NCBI GenBank assembly: GCA_964518875.1
Contig: CAZFHI010000020.1
Coordinates: 1 to 32,813, forward strand
Source: DTU024 sp964518875
GTDB lineage: Bacteria; Bacillota; Clostridia; Christensenellales; Aristaeellaceae
Reading direction: 5' to 3'
Length of the DNA: 32,813 nucleotides
How positions within the stretch are numbered: the first letter of the stretch is position 1; every line of letters starts with the position of its first letter. Below are positions 29,222-32,813 of the stretch, piece after piece. The notes under the pieces were generated by a model. The model was not told where the DNA came from. It searched no databases and saw nothing but the letters and a program-made list of their open reading frames with translations. The translations under genes and the position numbers were made by a program.

Positions 29222-30544
29222 TTAGTTGTTTGTAAGATTGTAGATTTCTATTGCAGAGTTGATTTCTTCTGAGAGATTCTTAACTGCGTCTTCTATTGAA
29301 AGCTCGTTGTTTATGACTTTCTCCGTGTAGGTTTCTACAAGAGCACGCGCTTCAGGGAAAACGCTGAGAAGGCTGCCTGCGTATTCAGGCGCAGTGTCAT
29401 GAAGCTGATCTATAGCAGTGCCGAACTGCGGGAACTGCTCAAGGTTTTCCTTAAAAGAATCCAGATCATGCGTAGCTACTGTTATCGGGAAATATCCGGT
29501 TTTAGCATTCCAGAAAGCCTGCTGTTCCGGAGCTATCATAAACTTGATGAATTCCCAAGATGCATCCTGGCGCTTTTCATCGCCTGTATTTAGCATCCAC
29601 AAAGAGCCGCCGCCAATGGACACGCCGCCATTGTCATCAGGATGAATGTTCGGGAAATAACCTGTGCCGATCTCAAAATCATCGCCAACGTTTGTAAGCA
29701 AAGATTTTAATGCCGCGGTGCTTTCAAGAGTAATTGCAATTTTACCGGTTATAAAAGCCTGCTTTGCTTCTGTGTTGCCCCTGTTAAGGTAGGGGATTAC
29801 GCCGTCCTCATAAAGTTTTTTCCAGACCTTTAAAATTTCCTCAGCGCCGCCGTTTTCATCAAATGCTACCTTTGTGGCAGGCTCAGCGCCTCTGCCGTTT
29901 TCCATGTCAACGAAATCCAGAGCCATTTTGCCTATCCATTGCTCGAAGAACCAGCCATAGTTGCCCATGCCGAAGCCATAGCGTTCTACCTTGCCGTCAT
30001 CGCTTTTCTTTTCGAGCTTTGCAGCCATTTCGATAATTTCATCGAAATTCTTAGGCGGCTTTTCAGGGTCTAAACCAGCTTCTTTGAATGCATCTTTGTT
30101 GTAATAAAGAAGAGGTGTGGATGAGTTGAAAGGCATGGAATAGAGCTTACCGCCAACGGTGTAGTATGCGGCAATGTTGGGCTCTATCTGAGAAATATCA
30201 TAGTTGTCTTTTTCTATCATGTCTTGTACAGGAACTATCCATCCGGAGTCTACCATGAAACGCGTGCCGATATCGTATATCTGCATTACATCGGCAGGCA
30301 TAGCACTCATGCCGGCGGCTTTCACCTTGTTTATAGCGTCGTCATATGTGCCTTGATATTCAACGTTTACTTTGATTTTTCCTTCGTTAGCGGCATTGAA
30401 ATCATCAACCATCTTTACGATAGCTTCACCGTTTACGCCGCCCATTGAGTGCCAGAAGGTTATCTCAACCGGATCTTCTGCAATTGCGGGCGCTAACCCT
30501 AAGATTAAAGTGAGCGTCAGACATAGTGTTAAAAATTTGCGCAT
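29222..30544 (-). CDS. Extracellular sugar-binding protein, family 1 (UgpB/MalE-like)
   Basis: A 440-aa exported receptor. The signal peptide MRKFLTLCLTLTLILGLAPA is followed by IAEDPVEITFWHSMGG; the cysteine at position 8 is in the hydrophobic core and not a lipobox, so the protein is probably cleaved by signal peptidase I. Mature features are EITFWHSMGGVNG, IVKMVDDFNAANEGKIKVNV, LYSMPFNSSTPLLYYNKDAF and GGGSLWMLNTGDEKRQDASW, typical of oligosaccharide or glycerol-phosphate receptors. The SD is AAGGGAGAAG. It is the last gene of a permease-permease-receptor operon; a small hairpin (30574-30593) separates it from the upstream permease. The ligand is unknown. Confidence 0.92.
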   Translation of the reverse strand: MRKFLTLCLTLTLILGLAPAIAEDPVEITFWHSMGGVNGEAIVKMVDDFNAANEGKIKVNVEYQGTYDDAINKVKAAGMSAMPADVMQIYDIGTRFMVDSGWIVPVQDMIEKDNYDISQIEPNIAAYYTVGGKLYSMPFNSSTPLLYYNKDAFKEAGLDPEKPPKNFDEIIEMAAKLEKKSDDGKVERYGFGMGNYGWFFEQWIGKMALDFVDMENGRGAEPATKVAFDENGGAEEILKVWKKLYEDGVIPYLNRGNTEAKQAFITGKIAITLESTAALKSLLTNVGDDFEIGTGYFPNIHPDDNGGVSIGGGSLWMLNTGDEKRQDASWEFIKFMIAPEQQAFWNAKTGYFPITVATHDLDSFKENLEQFPQFGTAIDQLHDTAPEYAGSLLSVFPEARALVETYTEKVINNELSIEDAVKNLSEEINSAIEIYNLTNN

Positions 30545-30573
30545 ATTTCTTCTCCCTTCAAGAAATAATATTT

Positions 30574-30593
30574 AAAACGCTTTAAGGCGTTTT
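30574..30593 (-). promoter_or_regulatory. Intercistronic hairpin between permease and binding protein
   Basis: AAAACGC (30574-30580) and GCGTTTT (30587-30593) pair with a 6-base loop, overlapping the end of the permease stop codon. It could stabilise the binding-protein message or partly stop transcription, giving different amounts of receptor and permease. The related string AACGCCTTGA occurs at the operon promoter (32384-32393). Confidence 0.4.
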
Positions 30594-31431
30594 ATCCTTT
30601 TACGGCGCCTGTCATTAAGCCGTTTATAAGCTGCTTTTGCATAAACACAAATATGGAAAGGCTTGGAATTATAACTATTATAACGCCTGCCATCATAAGC
30701 CCCAGGGCTTCTGCATCTATGTCATACAGCATGCTTATTCCGACTTGTACAGTGCGGTATGCATCTGAGTTTGTAACAAGAAGCGGCCACATATACTGGT
30801 TCCATGTATTAAGGAACACATATGCGCCGAGCGCGCCCAAAGCGGGTTTGCTCAGTGGGAAAACTACGCTGTACAAAAAACGCAGGTTTTTGCAACCGTC
30901 AATCAGCGATGCTTCCCTAAGCTCTTTTGGAAATGTTAAATAGTGTTGTCTTAGCAAAAATATTCCCAAAGCGCTTGTTGTGTATGGAAGAATGAGCGCC
31001 TGGTAGCTGTCCAGCCATCCCCAGCGGCTTATCGTAAGGTAGTTAGCTATAATAGTAGCTTCTCCAGGAACCATCATAGTGGAAAGTACTAACATGAACA
31101 AAACTTTTTTGCCATTAAAGTTAAGGAATGAGAACGAAAAGGCCGCAAGCGAGCAGGTCAGCATCTGCGCGAGCATAACCATTATAGAAACGAAGAATGA
31201 ATTTTTTATATAACCCAAGAATGAATATGCAGGGTTTGAAAACGCTCTTACGTAGTTGTCAAAACTTACAGAGGATGGTATAAGCACATTATCGTAAATT
31301 TCGTCCGCAGGCATAATGCTTATGTAAAGTGTGTATATGAGAGGCATAAGTATGATGATCATCAATGGCAGGTTAAGCAGCATAAGTCCTGCATTTTTCA
31401 GCCTGCGTTTTCTTGCAAATGTAAGGCGCAT
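30592..31431 (-). CDS. Sugar ABC transporter permease, MalG/UgpE type
   Basis: The second membrane subunit, 279 aa with six hydrophobic segments. The ATPase-coupling EAA loop reads ELREASLIDGCKNLRFLYSV followed by VFPLSKP (about 185-215). The basic N-terminus RLTFARKRRLKNAG precedes the first helix. The start overlaps the stop of the upstream permease in a TGATG junction, so the two subunits are co-translated. No ATPase gene is in the window; systems of this class often share one MsmK/UgpC-type ATPase encoded elsewhere. Confidence 0.93.
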   Translation of the reverse strand: MRLTFARKRRLKNAGLMLLNLPLMIIILMPLIYTLYISIMPADEIYDNVLIPSSVSFDNYVRAFSNPAYSFLGYIKNSFFVSIMVMLAQMLTCSLAAFSFSFLNFNGKKVLFMLVLSTMMVPGEATIIANYLTISRWGWLDSYQALILPYTTSALGIFLLRQHYLTFPKELREASLIDGCKNLRFLYSVVFPLSKPALGALGAYVFLNTWNQYMWPLLVTNSDAYRTVQVGISMLYDIDAEALGLMMAGVIIVIIPSLSIFVFMQKQLINGLMTGAVKG

Positions 31432-32345
31432 CAGTAATTTACGCTCCTTTTTTCAAACTTAAACTGTATAAGCGTTACAATGAGAACAATAATAAACAGT
31501 ATTACGCTCCTTGCAGCTGCCGTGCCAAAACGGAAGTTAAAGAATGCATCTCTGTATATTGCATGCACTATTACGTTGGTCGCATCGCCAGGACCGCCCT
31601 GTGTTAATATTTTAATCTGGCTGAATGTCTGAAAACCGCTTATTATGTTTATTATTATTTGGAAAAACAGCGTAGGGGATATGCTCGGAATTGTAATATT
31701 AAAGAGCTTTTTGAAGTAGTTCGCTCCATCTATTGAAGCGCTTTCATAAAGCTCTTTTGGTACATTTCTTAACCCTGCGGATAAAAATATAAAATTAATG
31801 CCGCTTTGCAGCCATATTGTTATTATCGTTACAGAAAATAGCGCCCACTCGGGACTGCCAAGCCAGTTTATCTGCGTGCCTAACATATTGTTTAACAGGC
31901 CGCTGGTTGGATGGAATATCATCCTGAAAGCCATGGAAGCCGCAGCGGAGGCTATTGCTACAGGCATTGCGTAGGAACCCGCCGCAAACGTAGAACCAGG
32001 GTATTCATCAGCTGTGAGAAGGCTTGTAATCATACCAACAAGCAACGAGCCTATTGAAACGCCTAATACAAACTTGACGGTTACGCTTATGCTTGCCCAG
32101 AAGGAAGAACTTTTAAATAGATCTGAATAATTGCGTATGCCCCAAAATACTTTTGCATTTCCTAACTTGTCAGTAAGAAAAAAGCTGAGATAGATGGTTC
32201 TTATAAACGGATAGAACAAGAACAATCCAAAAATAATAAAAGCTGGCATAAGGAGCAAATACGGTTCAAAGCGGTCGTAAAAGCTTCCTGAATTTTTTTT
32301 TGCGATACTGACCGGAGAACTACCTGGAATAGATTTTAGGGACAT
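31431..32345 (-). CDS. Sugar ABC transporter permease, MalF/UgpA type
   Basis: The first membrane subunit of the minus-strand sugar importer, 304 aa. An N-terminal cytoplasmic stretch (SLKSIPGSSPVSIAKKNSGSF) precedes six hydrophobic segments, the first being YLLLMPAFIIFGLFLFYPFI. The EAA loop is ELYESASIDGANYFKKLFNI followed by TIPSISP. Near the end, LTQGGPGDATNV is a hallmark of the MalF/UgpA class. The ATG follows GGGAGGATC. It is the first gene of the operon; the control region upstream has several palindromes (32386-32425). Confidence 0.93.
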   Translation of the reverse strand: MSLKSIPGSSPVSIAKKNSGSFYDRFEPYLLLMPAFIIFGLFLFYPFIRTIYLSFFLTDKLGNAKVFWGIRNYSDLFKSSSFWASISVTVKFVLGVSIGSLLVGMITSLLTADEYPGSTFAAGSYAMPVAIASAAASMAFRMIFHPTSGLLNNMLGTQINWLGSPEWALFSVTIITIWLQSGINFIFLSAGLRNVPKELYESASIDGANYFKKLFNITIPSISPTLFFQIIINIISGFQTFSQIKILTQGGPGDATNVIVHAIYRDAFFNFRFGTAAARSVILFIIVLIVTLIQFKFEKRSVNY

Positions 32346-32813
32346 AAGATCCTCCCTTCGTGTTCAACAAAAGTCGTTCTCAAAACGCCTTGAGATTAGC
32401 ATTATACGCCGCGTATGTCAAGGCGTATTTAGTAAATGAAACGTAATAATTGTGTAAATCACGAACACTTAAAAACGAAAACTTATTAAACAAATTTACA
32501 TTTTTATGGTTGAATTATTGGCTCAAAATAAATCTATATCACTTATATAATATGACAAATAAATTATAAAAAATTGCAGCGTTTTCAATGATTCGGAGCG
32601 AAAACACAGTTAAGTATAGCTTTAGGAATAAATAACGTTTAACATTATTAATAATTTTAGAACGGGAAAAAATTAAGATATTTAAAGCAAAACAAGTCTG
32701 ATTAAAAAATTATATATGTTTTATAGAATGTACTCTTTTTTGGTAAAAAAGTCTCCTTATTGTACATTTGTCAATGATGTGAGACCGAGTTAAAGATAAA
32801 ACGACGGTCTGTA
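32346..32813. other. Intergenic region upstream of the minus-strand sugar operon, running to the window edge
   Basis: No convincing reading frame is present in this AT-rich stretch. The part next to the operon (32386-32425) holds the palindromes listed separately. Near the edge, AGACCG (32782-32787) and CGGTCT (32805-32810) form a 6-bp inverted repeat with a 17-base loop; a weak TTGGTA-17-TACATT promoter-like pair lies near 32740-32770. Any gene served by these is outside the window. Confidence 0.4.
32386..32425 (-). promoter_or_regulatory. Control region of the minus-strand sugar operon with nested palindromes
   Basis: CGCCTTGA (32386-32393) and TCAAGGCG (32418-32425) are perfect inverted repeats around the palindrome ATACGC-C-GCGTAT (32404-32416). 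On the minus strand the same DNA contains TTGACA (32422-32417) and, 17 bases on, TAATCT (32399-32394), a possible promoter. A perfect TATAAT (32407-32402) is there too, but only 9 bases from TTGACA. A regulator of LacI or similar type could bind the palindromes and block the promoter. Confidence 0.5.

Noticed and set aside
32402..32422. TTGACA and TATAAT as a single perfect promoter upstream of the minus-strand permeases
   Set aside because: They are only 9 bases apart, too close for sigma-A; TTGACA-17-TAATCT is a better pairing, though not certain.
1..32813. CRISPR array, rRNA, tRNA or prophage
   Set aside because: No regularly spaced repeat, no rRNA or tRNA-like segment and no phage gene was noticed on either strand.

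Overview
The window looks like a chromosomal segment of a low-GC Gram-positive type bacterium (Bacillota, class Clostridia). The reasons are the ctsR-mcsA-mcsB-clpC operon with a CtsR operator, the gyrB-gyrA pair, and a spoVB/yabM - yabN(mazG) - hup - rqcP run, all typical of Firmicutes. The DNA is moderately AT-rich, uses ATA for isoleucine often, and has strong Shine-Dalgarno sequences. A lineage near Christensenellales is only a guess. No rRNA, tRNA, CRISPR array or intact transposon was seen.

Layout. (1) 1-4560: heat-shock operon ctsR-mcsA-mcsB-clpC behind a promoter overlapped by a CtsR box, ending at a strong terminator. The McsB protein has lost most arginine-kinase active-site residues. 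(2) 4617-9273: gyrB and gyrA from their own extended -10 promoter. (3) 9282-12884: flippase (SpoVB/YabM-like), YabN/MazG, HU and RqcP. The yabP-yabQ-divIC genes that often follow are not here. (4) 12895-13689, minus strand: PHP-family histidinol-phosphatase-like enzyme. (5) 13923-16265: secreted protein that joins a propeller-like N-terminal half to a solute-binding-protein half, with no permease beside it. (6) 16322-17050: an IS200/IS605-type remnant, then rplS with a candidate L19 leader. (7) 17051-20906: B12-binding radical SAM protein, a small membrane protein and an HtrA protease. (8) 21088-28908: ribose-type ABC importer (ATPase, permease, binding protein), a terminator, then five tightly packed genes: HAD phosphatase, deoxyhypusine-synthase-like protein, HldA/RfaE-like PfkB kinase, ROK sugar kinase and GmhA-like isomerase. 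(9) 29185-32425, minus strand: a second sugar ABC system (two permeases, then a UgpB/MalE-like binding protein) without its ATPase.

How it fits together. The left half is housekeeping (protein quality control, DNA topology, nucleoid, ribosome rescue). The right half is carbohydrate acquisition. The most interesting unit is 21.1-28.9 kb, where an importer sits in front of heptose-type enzymes. GmhA-like and HldA-like proteins suggest sedoheptulose/heptose phosphate chemistry. However, no nucleotidyltransferase is present, while an importer, a ROK kinase and a deoxyhypusine-synthase-fold protein of unknown activity are. I read it as an uncharacterised sugar uptake/modification pathway rather than a standard ADP-heptose pathway. 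All three secreted binding-type proteins in the window have signal peptides without a lipobox cysteine, which is unusual for a single-membrane Gram-positive cell.
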